Assembly: GCF_006385595.1 (NCBI RefSeq)
Contig: NZ_CP041046.1
Location: 1,798,001 to 1,862,000 of the forward strand
Source of the DNA: Luteibacter pinisoli
GTDB taxonomy: Bacteria > Pseudomonadota > Gammaproteobacteria > Xanthomonadales > Rhodanobacteraceae
Direction of reading: 5' to 3'
Length of the DNA: 64,000 bases
Part shown: in pieces, positions 53,482-62,853 of the stretch
Layout: each line of letters begins with the position of its first letter
Numbering within the stretch: the stretch's first letter is position 1
Program-made: the position numbers and the translations under genes
Notes under the pieces: model-generated
What the model was told of the DNA's origin: nothing
The model's input: the letters and a program-made list of their open reading frames with translations, nothing else
Databases searched by the model: none

Positions 53482-53964
53482 ATGCCAGTGGATGCCCTTG
53501 CAGGAACGGATGTCTTCGACCGAATCCTCTCGGCCGCCGGCCCGCTAGTCGCGTTGAAATCCGAGGACCCCGGCCTGCTGATCGAGCAGTTCCGCCTGGT
53601 GGCCCGGCGGACCGGCCAGGCGGTCTATCTGTGGCGTGGCGGCGAAGGGCTGACCAGCCTGCGCGACGCCCAGATGCGCGTTCCTGGTTGCACCCGCCTC
53701 GGTGATGCGCTGCGCTATATCCTCCAGAGCCTGCACTTTGGCGTGTACCTGCTGGACATGCCGCCGGGCGTCCCGAGCGCGACGGACGGTGCCCTTTTAC
53801 GGCAACTTGCCAAGACGCAGACCGGCCACGTCCGCCGGGTGGTCCTGGTGGGCGCCAGCGCCAGCCTGCTGGCCACCTTCGATGACGACATCGTCCGGGT
53901 CAGTGCCGACCGCGCCGGTCGTTCCGCGGCGCCGCGGCTTCGCGACGGCCGCTGGGTGGTCTGA
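53482..53964 (+). CDS. Hypothetical protein beside GGDEF-EAL gene
   Basis: A 160-residue soluble protein of unknown family: helices and strands alternate (PLVALKSEDPGLLIEQFRLV; GQAVYLWRGGEGLTSLR; RVVLVGASASLLATFDDDIV), suggesting a nucleotide-like or PilZ-partner fold. It ends 3 nt before the GGDEF-EAL start, so the two are a transcriptional unit and may interact. A weak ATPase-like reading of the central part is possible but unsupported by a Walker motif. Confidence 0.7.
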   Translation: MPVDALAGTDVFDRILSAAGPLVALKSEDPGLLIEQFRLVARRTGQAVYLWRGGEGLTSLRDAQMRVPGCTRLGDALRYILQSLHFGVYLLDMPPGVPSATDGALLRQLAKTQTGHVRRVVLVGASASLLATFDDDIVRVSADRAGRSAAPRLRDGRWVV

Positions 53965-53967
53965 CCG

Positions 53968-56502
53968 ATGATGTCCGTGCCTGACGCCAGCGGCGTACTG
54001 ATCTTTACCCCGCGCCGTGACATGCGCCGCGCCGTGTTCGACGCCCTCGACGCGGATGGCGGCTTCGTCCTGCTGAGCGCACGCGATGCGTTGCAGCTTG
54101 AAGCCCTCCTGGCCGACGCGCCGCCGCTGCACGTGGCGGTGGTGGGCAGCGACGGCAGCGACGATGTCCGCCTGGGCCTGCGCATCCTGCGCAGCTTTGC
54201 GGCCTATCGCGATATCCCCATCGTGTTCCTCGTGCCCGATGGCCCGCTGGCCGTGGCGCCCGACGATGGCGCCGCGTGGCTTCGCGAAAGCGCCATCGCC
54301 GCTGAGCTGGCCCAGCGCGTGCGCATGGCGGTGGCGGTGGATACGACGCCGCGGGTGATCGAAGCGAAGGCCGATTTCCGTTTCGCGTTCCATGCGGGTG
54401 CCGCGTGGGTCGTGGCCGCGGCCGACGGTGGCATCATCGATGCCGGCGCGGCGATGCTTCGCCTGTGCGCGGACGACGCGCCGATCCATGGCCGACTGCT
54501 GCGCGACGTGTTCAGCATGAACGACGGGTCTACCTGGCCGATCCCTGACGGCGACGCCTCGGCATGCATGCTGCGCCGGGTCGATGGCGTGGAGATCCCG
54601 GGCGAGGTGGACGTACGCCACCTCGTGGATGACATGGGCGGTCATCGCATCGCGGTGGCCTTCCGCGACATGCGTTCCAGCGATACCGCGACGCGGGCGC
54701 TTTCACTGCTTTCCGTCCTCGACGCGTGCCCCAGCGATGACGAAGGGCTCGGCGAGGTCGCGGCCATGCTGGCCGATGCGCTGGACCTCGACGTGGTCGG
54801 CGTGTGGTCGGCGCTGCCGGAGAGTGACGGCGGCCCTTCCGTGGTCGCCCGCATCTGGAATGGACCAGGCCAGGTCGAGTGGGCTGAAGCCGACCAGTTG
54901 CCGCTGCTCAAGCGGTGCCTCGGTGGCGAGGCCATCGTCTGCCTCGGCGATGGCCGTACCGAAATGCCGGCCGATCCGCTGGTCGAGGCGCTGGGCCTGA
55001 CGTCGTTCGTCTTCCTTCCCTTGCTCGACGAGCGGCGCAACCCGATCGGCGCGCTGATGGCCGGACGCCGCCGCACGGGCAGCGATGGCCGCGTGTTCGA
55101 ACTGGCACTGCGCGCCGCCTCGGCCCGCTTCAGCGCGGCGCTTGAACTGCGCCGTTCGCGCGACCAGGGCCGCGAGCGCGGCCTGGTCGATACGCTCACC
55201 GGGCTGCCGAACCGCCTCCTGTTCCACGACCGCGTCGACACGACGATCCGTGAAGCCGAGCGCACCGGCGAGCTGTTCGCGGTGCTCTTCGTGGACCTCG
55301 ACCGTTTCAAGGGCATCAACGAGACCCTCGGCCATGCCGTCGGCGACCAGGTGCTGTCCGCCGTGGCGCGGCGACTGCGTGCGAGCGTGCGCGGTTCCGA
55401 CACCGTGGCGCGCTACGCGGGCGATGAGTTCACGCTGGTGCTGCGCCACATCACCAAACGCGAAGACGTGCTGCGCATTGCCGAGAAGATCGTGCAGGCG
55501 CAGGAAGTGCCGCTTCACCTCGACGACGGCTCCGAGCTGCAGGCGACCGTGTCGGTCGGCATCGCGTTCTTCCCCGACGACGCGGTCGAGGGCGAACTGC
55601 TCCTGCGCCACGCGGACGAAGCGATGTACGGGGCGAAGAGCCTGGGCCGGAACAACTACCAGGTGTACGCCGCGAACGTGGACACCGCCCAGCAGCAACA
55701 GGGCGAACTGAAGGCACGCCTGCGCCATGCCGAACGCAACGGCGAGCTGCGCGTGTTCTACCAGCCACAGGTGGACGCGGGCACCGAAGACATCGTCGGC
55801 ATGGAAGCGCTGGTGCGCTGGGAGCATCCGGAGCTGGGCATGATCAGCCCGGGCTTCTTCATCCCCCTTGCCGAAGCCAGTGGCCTGATCGTGCCCATCG
55901 GCGAGTGGGTGCTGCGCACGGCCTGCGCCCAGGCCAAGGCCTGGGAGGACCGTTACGGCATGGGCCTGCGCCTGGGCGTGAACCTCTCCGCCGTGCAGCT
56001 GATGCAGCCCAACCTCGCCGGCACGGTGGCGCGTGCCCTCGAAGACACCGGCCTCAATCCCACGCAGCTCGAGCTGGAAGTCACCGAGAGCATCAGCGTG
56101 AAGACGGTGCCGCACCTGGTCGAGACGCTGGACGCCCTGCACGCGATGGGGTGCCGCATCGCCATCGACGATTTCGGTACCGGCGCGGCCTCGCTCGACT
56201 ACCTGCGCCGCCTGCCGGCCGACCGGATCAAGATCGACCAGAGCTTCGTCCGTAACATCGGCGTGGACCCGGACGACGAAGCCATCGTCCGTGCGACGAT
56301 CGACATGGCCCATCGCCTCAAGCGCGGCGTCGTGGCGGAGGGCGTGGAGATCGAGCAGCACCTCCAGTTCCTGCGCGCCAACGGCTGCGACGAGCTGCAG
56401 GGTTTCCTCTTCTGCCGGCCGCTGCCGTCGCTCACCTTCGACAAGCTGCTGGCCGAGCGCGAGCGCCTGGTGGCCGAAGGGCAGGCGTTAAGCCTGGCCT
56501 GA
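53968..56502 (+). CDS. GGDEF-EAL protein with degenerate receiver, PAS and GAF
   Basis: An 844-residue soluble c-di-GMP protein: receiver-like region without phosphoacceptor (about 1-125), PAS-like (135-240), GAF (250-390), GGDEF (400-565) and EAL (575-830). The GGDEF site reads AGDEF (484-488), with RxxD-type inhibitory motif RGSD (475-478). EAL at 613-615 and DDFGTG are intact, so phosphodiesterase activity is likely; cyclase activity may be reduced. ATG pair MM at 53968. Confidence 0.9.
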   Translation: MMSVPDASGVLIFTPRRDMRRAVFDALDADGGFVLLSARDALQLEALLADAPPLHVAVVGSDGSDDVRLGLRILRSFAAYRDIPIVFLVPDGPLAVAPDDGAAWLRESAIAAELAQRVRMAVAVDTTPRVIEAKADFRFAFHAGAAWVVAAADGGIIDAGAAMLRLCADDAPIHGRLLRDVFSMNDGSTWPIPDGDASACMLRRVDGVEIPGEVDVRHLVDDMGGHRIAVAFRDMRSSDTATRALSLLSVLDACPSDDEGLGEVAAMLADALDLDVVGVWSALPESDGGPSVVARIWNGPGQVEWAEADQLPLLKRCLGGEAIVCLGDGRTEMPADPLVEALGLTSFVFLPLLDERRNPIGALMAGRRRTGSDGRVFELALRAASARFSAALELRRSRDQGRERGLVDTLTGLPNRLLFHDRVDTTIREAERTGELFAVLFVDLDRFKGINETLGHAVGDQVLSAVARRLRASVRGSDTVARYAGDEFTLVLRHITKREDVLRIAEKIVQAQEVPLHLDDGSELQATVSVGIAFFPDDAVEGELLLRHADEAMYGAKSLGRNNYQVYAANVDTAQQQQGELKARLRHAERNGELRVFYQPQVDAGTEDIVGMEALVRWEHPELGMISPGFFIPLAEASGLIVPIGEWVLRTACAQAKAWEDRYGMGLRLGVNLSAVQLMQPNLAGTVARALEDTGLNPTQLELEVTESISVKTVPHLVETLDALHAMGCRIAIDDFGTGAASLDYLRRLPADRIKIDQSFVRNIGVDPDDEAIVRATIDMAHRLKRGVVAEGVEIEQHLQFLRANGCDELQGFLFCRPLPSLTFDKLLAERERLVAEGQALSLA

Positions 56503-56529
56503 TATGTTCCTATGGGAGGCCGGCGCATT

Positions 56530-56556
56530 GAACTTGCGCCCGGCCTTCGGGTCTCA
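56530..56556 (+). promoter_or_regulatory. Sigma-E promoter of rpoE operon
   Basis: GAACTT (56530-56535), 16-nt spacer, TCTCA (56552-56556), close to the RpoE consensus GAACTT-N16-TCTGA. The transcript would start about 40 nt before rpoE, consistent with autoregulation. The -35 element sits in the loop of a 10-bp hairpin (56517-56546). Confidence 0.75.
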
Positions 56557-56601
56557 GCTGCGCCCGGGACTGGACCGAATGATGTTGAGGAGACGGCCCG
56601 G

Positions 56602-57198
56602 ATGGGCGAAAACGAAGTAGATCAGGCACTTGTCGAACGCGTGCAGCAAGGTGACCAGCGCGCATTCGACCTGCTTGTCCGCAAGTACCAGCACAAACTC
56701 GTCGCCCTGATCTCCCGCTACGTCCACGACTGGACGGAATGCGAAGACATCGCCCAGGAGGCGTTTATCCGCGCCTGGCGCGCCCTGGGCTCGTTCCGGG
56801 GCGAAAGCGCTTTCTATACATGGCTTTACAAGATCGCCGTGAACACCGCCAAGAACCATCTGGTGGCGATGGGCCGGCGCCCGCCCACGGGCGATATCGA
56901 TGCGGAAGACGCCGTTTACGTCCCTGGCGCCACCCGTATGCATGAAAGCGCCACCCCGGAACGTGAAATGATGCGGGAACAGGTGGAACAAACGGTGTTT
57001 TCTACTGTCGAAGCCTTGCCCGAAGAACTTCGGGTCGCGATTACCCTGCGCGAGGTGGAAGGCAAGAGCTACGAGGAAATTGCCGCCGCCATGGATTGTC
57101 CGATCGGGACGGTCCGTTCGCGTATTTTCAGGGCCCGCGAGGCCATCGACGAAAAATTGCGGCCGTTGTTGTCCGACCGCGAGGACAAAACCCCATGA
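56602..57198 (+). CDS. rpoE: RNA polymerase sigma-E factor
   Basis: Extracytoplasmic-function sigma factor of 198 residues that directs the envelope-stress response. Region 2 (FDLLVRKYQHKLVALISRYV; EDIAQEAFIRAWRALGSFRG) and region 4 HTH (LREVEGKSYEEIAAAMDCPI; GTVRSRIFRAREAI) are intact. GAGGAG lies 10 nt before ATG 56602. It is followed by the anti-sigma gene with a 4-nt overlap. Confidence 0.96.
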   Translation: MGENEVDQALVERVQQGDQRAFDLLVRKYQHKLVALISRYVHDWTECEDIAQEAFIRAWRALGSFRGESAFYTWLYKIAVNTAKNHLVAMGRRPPTGDIDAEDAVYVPGATRMHESATPEREMMREQVEQTVFSTVEALPEELRVAITLREVEGKSYEEIAAAMDCPIGTVRSRIFRAREAIDEKLRPLLSDREDKTP

Positions 57199-57860
57199 GC
57201 GAAGCTAATCGGGAAATTCTCTCCACCGCTATGGATGGAGAGCTGTCACGGGAGGAGATCCGCTTCCTGTTGCGCCGCATGGAGGCCGATCCGGGCCTGG
57301 CGGACGCCTGGTCGCGCTACCACGTCGGCCGCGATGGCGTGAAGGGCGAAGTGCTGCCGTTGGCGTCGGCCGGATTCGCGGATCGCGTCATGGCCGCCAT
57401 CCAGGCAGAGGCCGCTACCCAGGTCGCCGCTCCGGTCGTCGCCCCCCGTCGGCGTTGGCTGCACTGGTCCGCCGGTGGTGCGATCGCCGCCAGCGTCGCC
57501 GTGGCCGCACTCATGGCATCGCAGCCGGCAGGCAATCGTGGCGTGGCGCCCGATGTGGCCCATCGTGCGGCCGCCAGCGGCAGCGCGGAAATCGCTGACG
57601 CGTCGCCGGAACTGGCGACCGCGCCGGTGGCCCCGCAGTGGTTGAGCGGCAATGTCGCTTCGCAGTTCACGCAGAAGGCCGCGTTCGACAGCTCCGGCAA
57701 CGATGCCGCCACCGCCTATCTGCCGCGTTCCACGCCGTACCAGATCCAGCGCGCCCGTAGCGCCGATGCCCAGGACGCCAGCCGCAGCCAGTACATGCTG
57801 CTGACCCGTCCGGATGGCTCGCGTTACGCGCAGCCGCAAGCGGCGCCCGCCGCTCGCTGA
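57195..57860 (+). CDS. rseA: Anti-sigma-E factor RseA
   Basis: A 221-residue single-span inner-membrane anti-sigma factor. N-terminal RseA domain (ILSTAMDGELSREEIRFLLR, then WSRYHVGRDGVKGEVLP) is cytoplasmic; a membrane helix is near 95-112, and the Pro/Gln-rich periplasmic end is where regulated proteolysis would start. The ATG overlaps the rpoE stop (ATGA). No rseB homologue lies between rseA and mucD. Confidence 0.92.
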   Translation: MSEANREILSTAMDGELSREEIRFLLRRMEADPGLADAWSRYHVGRDGVKGEVLPLASAGFADRVMAAIQAEAATQVAAPVVAPRRRWLHWSAGGAIAASVAVAALMASQPAGNRGVAPDVAHRAAASGSAEIADASPELATAPVAPQWLSGNVASQFTQKAAFDSSGNDAATAYLPRSTPYQIQRARSADAQDASRSQYMLLTRPDGSRYAQPQAAPAAR

Positions 57861-57910
57861 GGCCGTCGCGGCTCCGGCCGCGTCCTGCCTCCCCCTCCCA
57901 CCGTTGTTTC

Positions 57911-57936
57911 CCCGTCCGGCGCCATCGCCGGACGGG
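57911..57936 (+). other. Perfect 11-bp hairpin between rseA and mucD
   Basis: CCCGTCCGGCG (57911-57921) pairs perfectly with CGCCGGACGGG (57926-57936), loop CCAT. No T-run follows, so it is a candidate attenuator or mRNA processing site rather than a terminator. Confidence 0.7.
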
Positions 57937-57967
57937 CAGTCATGCCTGATCACAAGGAGAATCACCC

Positions 57968-59389
57968 ATGGCATCCTGGCAAGCACGCGCCCTCATCGGT
58001 GGCGCACTCGTCGTGGCGAACGTCGGCGCGCAGGCACAAGCGCTGCCCGACTTCACCGGCATCGTTGAGAAAAACGCGCCCGCCGTCGTGCATGTGGAAG
58101 CCCGTACCTCGGGCCAGGCCACGAAGAAGCCAGGCGGCCGGGGCGCACAGGACATGCCCGACGATCAGGACGAACTCTTGCGGCGCTTCTTCGGCATGCC
58201 AGGCATGCCCGCCCAGCCCCGGGAGCAGACAGCGCTCGGCTCCGGCTTCATCATTTCCGCGGACGGTTACATCCTCACCAACGACCACGTGGTCGATGAT
58301 GCCGACGAGGTAAAGATCCGCCTGCAAGACCGCCGCACCTTCACCGCGAAGGTCGTTGGCAAGGATCCCCAGTACGACATCGCCCTGCTGAAGGTGGACG
58401 CGAGTGCCCTGCCCACCGTCACCATCGGCGACTCGCGCAGCGTCAAGCGCGGCCAGTGGGCGGTGGCCATCGGTTCCCCGTTCGGGCTGGATGCCACGGT
58501 CACCCACGGCATCATCAGCGCCGTGGGCCGCAACCTCGGCAGCGGCGACCAGCCGTATACCTCCTTCATCCAGACCGACGTGCCGATCAATCGCGGCAAC
58601 TCGGGCGGTCCGCTGTTCAACCTGCAAGGCCAGGTGATCGGCGTGAACTCGCAGATCTATTCCACCTCAGGCGGCTACCAGGGCCTGTCGTTCTCCATTC
58701 CGATCGACGTGGCGATGAATGTCGTCCAGCAGATCAAGGAAAAGGGCTTCGTCTCGCGCGGCATGCTGGGCGTGACCGTCCAGCCGGTCGACCAGTTTGT
58801 GAAAAACCTCAACCTGCCGGATGCCAATGGTGCGCTCGTCGCCCAGGTCACGCCGGGCAGCGGGGCGGACAAGGCCGGCCTGAAGCAGGGTGACGTGATC
58901 CTCGGCTTCAATGGCATGCCGGTCACCCAGTCCGCGGATCTGCCGCCCCTGGTCGGCATCACCAAGCCGGGTTCCATGGCCAAGGTGGAGATCCTGCGTG
59001 ACGGCAAGAGGCAGACGGTCGACGTGAAGGTTGGCGAGCTGCCGCGCGACAAGAACGCCCTGGCGGCCGCCACCGGGGCGCCCGCCGAGGGTGCGTCGGC
59101 CGCCGCCCTGGGGCTGGCGGTGCAGGACATCGACGCGCAAACCCGCTCCGAGCTGGGCCTGAAGGCGGGCGAGGGCGTGGTGGTCAGCCGCGTCACCGGC
59201 CCCGTGGCCGCCAGCGCCGGCCTGCAGGCGGGCGACATCGTGCTCATGGTGAACCAGAAGCGCACGGGCAGCGCGGCGGCATTCCGTGAGGCCGTGAAGG
59301 GGGTGAAAGCGGGGGATACGGCCATGCTGCTGGTCCGCCGCGACGACGCCACCCGCTTCGTCGGTATCACCGTACCCAGCGACAAATGA
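57968..59389 (+). CDS. mucD: Do-family periplasmic serine protease (MucD/DegP)
   Basis: Periplasmic protease-chaperone of 473 residues for misfolded envelope proteins. A signal peptide is followed by the trypsin-like domain with H107 (TNDHVV), D137 (QYDIALL) and S212 (GNSGGPL), then two PDZ domains. AAGGAGA lies just before the ATG. Position after rpoE-rseA matches the stress regulon. Confidence 0.95.
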   Translation: MASWQARALIGGALVVANVGAQAQALPDFTGIVEKNAPAVVHVEARTSGQATKKPGGRGAQDMPDDQDELLRRFFGMPGMPAQPREQTALGSGFIISADGYILTNDHVVDDADEVKIRLQDRRTFTAKVVGKDPQYDIALLKVDASALPTVTIGDSRSVKRGQWAVAIGSPFGLDATVTHGIISAVGRNLGSGDQPYTSFIQTDVPINRGNSGGPLFNLQGQVIGVNSQIYSTSGGYQGLSFSIPIDVAMNVVQQIKEKGFVSRGMLGVTVQPVDQFVKNLNLPDANGALVAQVTPGSGADKAGLKQGDVILGFNGMPVTQSADLPPLVGITKPGSMAKVEILRDGKRQTVDVKVGELPRDKNALAAATGAPAEGASAAALGLAVQDIDAQTRSELGLKAGEGVVVSRVTGPVAASAGLQAGDIVLMVNQKRTGSAAAFREAVKGVKAGDTAMLLVRRDDATRFVGITVPSDK

Positions 59390-59517
59390 CCCCGCGAGGC
59401 CGGCTGCCCTCGGCGGTAGCCGGCCTTCCATGCGATACTGCGGGATTCGCACCGGCCAAAACGGCCCGTGCGCGTCGTTCGCGCCGCGAGCGATGGTGAA
59501 CGTGACCACGGCGCTCC

Positions 59518-61308
59518 ATGGAACTCATCCGCAACTTCTCCATCATTGCCCATATCGACCACGGCAAGTCGACCCTGGCCGACCGCATCATCCAGCTGTG
59601 CGGCGGCTTGTCCGAGCGCGAAATGGAAGCGCAGGTCCTCGACAATAATCCGATCGAGCGCGAGCGCGGCATCACCATCAAGGCGCAGTCCGTCTCGCTG
59701 CCGTACAAGGCGCGCGACGGCAAGACCTACCAGCTCAACTTCATCGACACCCCGGGCCACGTCGACTTCAGCTACGAAGTCAGTCGCTCGCTGTCCGCCT
59801 GCGAGGGCGCGCTGCTGGTCGTCGATGCCGCACAGGGCGTGGAAGCCCAGTCGGTGGCCAACTGCTACACGGCGCTTGAGCAGGGCCTGGAAGTGATCCC
59901 GGTCCTCAACAAGATCGACCTGCCCACGGCCGACATCGAGAAGGCCAAGGCCGAAATCGAAGCGGTCATCGGCCTGGATGCGTCCGACGCCATCCCGGTC
60001 AGCGCGAAGACCGGCCAGAACGTGGTGGAGGTCCTCGAGGCCATCATCCATCGCATTCCGCCGCCGAAGCCGCGCGACACGGACAAGCTGCAGGCGCTGA
60101 TCATCGATTCCTGGTTCGACAACTACCTGGGCGTGGTCTCGCTGGTGCGCGTGATGCAGGGCGAGATCAAGCCCGGCGACAAGATCCTCGTCATGTCCAC
60201 CGGCCGTACCCACCTGGTGGACGACGTGGGCGTGTTCACGCCCAAGCGCAAGAAGCTCGACAAGCTTTCCGCCGGCGAAGTGGGCTGGATCAACGCGTCC
60301 ATCAAGGACGTGCACGGTGCACCGGTGGGCGACACGCTGACCCACGCCGGCAAGCCGGCCGAGGCACCGCTGCCCGGTTTCCAGACCATGCAGCCGCGCG
60401 TGTTCGCCGGCCTGTTCCCGGTCTCCGCTGACGATTACCCGGCCCTGCGCGAAGCGCTGGACAAGCTGCGCCTCAACGACGCCGCCATGTTCTTCGAGCC
60501 GGAAAGCTCCGAAGCCATGGGCTTCGGCTTCCGTTGCGGCTTCCTTGGCATGCTGCACATGGAAATCGTCCAGGAGCGCCTGGAGCGCGAGTACGACCTG
60601 GACCTGATCACGACGGCGCCCACGGTGGTGTACGAGGTCGCGAAGACCGACGGCACCGTGCTCGACATGGACAACCCGGCCAAGCTGCCGCCGCCGCAGA
60701 TGATCGCCGAGATCCGCGAGCCGATCATCGTGGCGACCATCCTTACGCCGGCCGAGTACGTCGGCAACGTCATCAAGCTGTGCGAAGAGAAGCGCGGCGT
60801 GCAGCGCTCCATCCAGTACCTGGCCACCCAGGTGCAGGTGACCTACGAGCTGCCGCTGGCCGAAGTCGTGCTCGACTTCTTCGACCGCCTGAAGTCGGTC
60901 TCCCGCGGCTACGCCTCCATGGACTACCACCTGGAGCGTTTCGACGCCGGTCCGTTCGTGCGCGTGGATATCCTGATCAACGGCGACCGCGTCGACGCGC
61001 TCAGCCTCATCGTCCACCGTTCGCATGCGGATCGCCGCGGCCGTGAACTGGTCGAGCGCATGAAGGACCTGATCCCGCGCCAGCAGTTCGACGTGGCCAT
61101 CCAGGCCGCCATCGGCGCCGCGGTCATCGCCCGCTCGACGGTGAAAGCGCTGCGCAAGAACGTCCTGGCCAAATGCTACGGCGGCGATATCTCGCGTAAG
61201 AAGAAGCTGCTCGAGAAGCAGAAAGAAGGCAAGAAGCGCATGAAGCAGGTTGGCTCCGTGGAAATCCCGCAGGAAGCCTTCCTGGCCGTGCTGAAGGTCG
61301 ACAAGTAA
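59518..61308 (+). CDS. lepA: Elongation factor 4 (LepA)
   Basis: Ribosome-associated GTPase of 596 residues that acts in translation initiation and back-translocation. GTP motifs AHIDHGKSTL (G1), DTPGHVDF (G3) and NKIDLP (G4) are intact; the LepA-specific C-terminal domain ends GSVEIPQEAFLAVLKVDK. The ATG at 59518 is the conserved start, though the upstream ribosome-binding site is weak. It lies before lepB, as in most gammaproteobacteria. Confidence 0.97.
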   Translation: MELIRNFSIIAHIDHGKSTLADRIIQLCGGLSEREMEAQVLDNNPIERERGITIKAQSVSLPYKARDGKTYQLNFIDTPGHVDFSYEVSRSLSACEGALLVVDAAQGVEAQSVANCYTALEQGLEVIPVLNKIDLPTADIEKAKAEIEAVIGLDASDAIPVSAKTGQNVVEVLEAIIHRIPPPKPRDTDKLQALIIDSWFDNYLGVVSLVRVMQGEIKPGDKILVMSTGRTHLVDDVGVFTPKRKKLDKLSAGEVGWINASIKDVHGAPVGDTLTHAGKPAEAPLPGFQTMQPRVFAGLFPVSADDYPALREALDKLRLNDAAMFFEPESSEAMGFGFRCGFLGMLHMEIVQERLEREYDLDLITTAPTVVYEVAKTDGTVLDMDNPAKLPPPQMIAEIREPIIVATILTPAEYVGNVIKLCEEKRGVQRSIQYLATQVQVTYELPLAEVVLDFFDRLKSVSRGYASMDYHLERFDAGPFVRVDILINGDRVDALSLIVHRSHADRRGRELVERMKDLIPRQQFDVAIQAAIGAAVIARSTVKALRKNVLAKCYGGDISRKKKLLEKQKEGKKRMKQVGSVEIPQEAFLAVLKVDK

Positions 61309-61409
61309 GCGCCGCCCCCGGGGCGGCATGACGTATCACCCATGGAAATCCGGCGCCGGATGCGCCGGAATGGGCCTCAGGGCCCTTTCACACGACTAAC
61401 GGAGATGGC

Positions 61410-62321
61410 ATGGCGGCAATCGATTTTTCGGCGTTCCTGCTGGGCGTGACGGTCCTTTTTGGCGTCATCTGGCTGTTCGACCGCCTGTTCCTCGTCAAGG
61501 CCCGCCGCGCGCGCGCCGAGGCCGAAGGTGCCGAAGTGGCCGAGCCGTGGCCGGTGGACTGGGCCCGCTCCCTGTTCCCGGTGATCCTGGTCGTGCTGAT
61601 CCTGCGCTCCTTCGTGGCCGAGCCGTTCCGCATTCCCTCCGGCTCGATGATGCCCACCCTGGACGTGGGTGACTTCATCCTGGTCAATAAGTTCTCGTAT
61701 GGCCTGCGCATGCCGGCCTTCAACAACAAGCTGCTCGAAAACGGCGAGCCGCGCCGCGGCGACGTCGTGGTGTTCCGCTTCCCGGGCTACCGTTGCGCGG
61801 ATGGCAACGGAAACATCGTCCGCAGCGGCGACCAGACCTGCCAGGACCCGAACGCCCCCGTGCCCGGCGAAAACTGGATCAAGCGCGTGATTGGCGTGCC
61901 CGGCGACCGCATCGAAACCCGTGGCAGTGAGCTGTTCATCAACGGCGAGCGCGTGGCCATGGACGAGCTGGGCCCTTACAAGGGCGATCCGGAACGTCCG
62001 GAAGACCAGCTGCTGATGACCTACGGCTCAAAGCTTTATACCGAGCACCTGGGCAGCATCAACCACACGATCGCGCTGACCCCGGCCTACAACATGCCGC
62101 AGGACATCCCCAACGCGGTCGTCCCCTCGGAAGTACCGAAGGGTTGCTACATCGTGATGGGCGACAACCGCATGAACAGCACGGACAGCCGCTGGTGGGG
62201 CTGCATGCCCGAGGAAAACCTCGTCGGCAAGGCGTTCTTCGTGTGGCTGGCCTGGCGTGGCTTCGACCACGGCATCTCCGGCGTGCTCGACCTCTCCCGC
62301 ATGGGCAAGGTCATCCATTGA
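61410..62321 (+). CDS. lepB: Signal peptidase I
   Basis: Inner-membrane Ser/Lys protease of 303 residues that removes signal peptides. Two N-terminal helices flank a short cytoplasmic loop; catalytic Ser79 lies in PSGSMMPTL and Lys158 in KRVIGVPGD. The C-terminal periplasmic domain has MGDNRMNSTDSRWWG. GGAG precedes the ATG. Gap to lepA is 101 bp with several hairpins. Confidence 0.96.
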   Translation: MAAIDFSAFLLGVTVLFGVIWLFDRLFLVKARRARAEAEGAEVAEPWPVDWARSLFPVILVVLILRSFVAEPFRIPSGSMMPTLDVGDFILVNKFSYGLRMPAFNNKLLENGEPRRGDVVVFRFPGYRCADGNGNIVRSGDQTCQDPNAPVPGENWIKRVIGVPGDRIETRGSELFINGERVAMDELGPYKGDPERPEDQLLMTYGSKLYTEHLGSINHTIALTPAYNMPQDIPNAVVPSEVPKGCYIVMGDNRMNSTDSRWWGCMPEENLVGKAFFVWLAWRGFDHGISGVLDLSRMGKVIH

Positions 62322-62463
62322 CCCGAACGGTGGCCCCCGTCACGGCCCGGGGCGTTGCGCCCCGGCCCGGACAAGGTAATCTCCGCAGCGGGGCGCACGT
62401 GCGCCTCACCGGAATCCACCGTACCAAACAGGGGAGCCGCCTCGCGCGGCGGGGTCACACATC

Positions 62464-62847
62464 ATGAAATCCAGGCAATCGGGCATCACCCTCATCGGCT
62501 TTGTCATTGTTCTCGTCGTGCTGGGCTTTTTCGCCTTCATGGCGATGAAGCTGGTGCCGTCGTACATTGAATACATGGGCGTCGTGAAAGCGATGAACCA
62601 GATGGCGACCGAAGGTGGCAACGATGACATCGAGCAGGCGCGCCGCCAGCTCGCCTTCAAGATGAGCTTCCAGTACGTCGACGATTCGACGATCAAGCCC
62701 AAGGACGTCACCGTCGTTCGCCAGAACAACCAGCCGACCCTGCGCGTGGCTTACGACAAGCGCATTCCGTTCTTGTACAACATCGACTTCCTGCTTCACT
62801 TCGAGAAGCAGGTGCAACTACGCAGCGCGACCGGCGCTGGATATTGA
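62464..62847 (+). CDS. DUF4845 membrane protein
   Basis: A 127-residue single-span protein with an N-terminal pilin-like start (QSGITLIGFVIVLVVLGFFA) and a small periplasmic domain. DUF4845 genes sit between lepB and rnc in Xanthomonadales and related groups; the function is unknown. The start follows a GGGG element. Confidence 0.9.
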   Translation: MKSRQSGITLIGFVIVLVVLGFFAFMAMKLVPSYIEYMGVVKAMNQMATEGGNDDIEQARRQLAFKMSFQYVDDSTIKPKDVTVVRQNNQPTLRVAYDKRIPFLYNIDFLLHFEKQVQLRSATGAGY

Positions 62848-62853
62848 GGTTTC

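Noticed and set aside
58675..61329. 884-residue minus-strand frame opposite mucD and lepA
   Set aside because: Antisense shadow of two well-recognised genes; the composition is Arg/Leu/Asp-rich and shows no domain.
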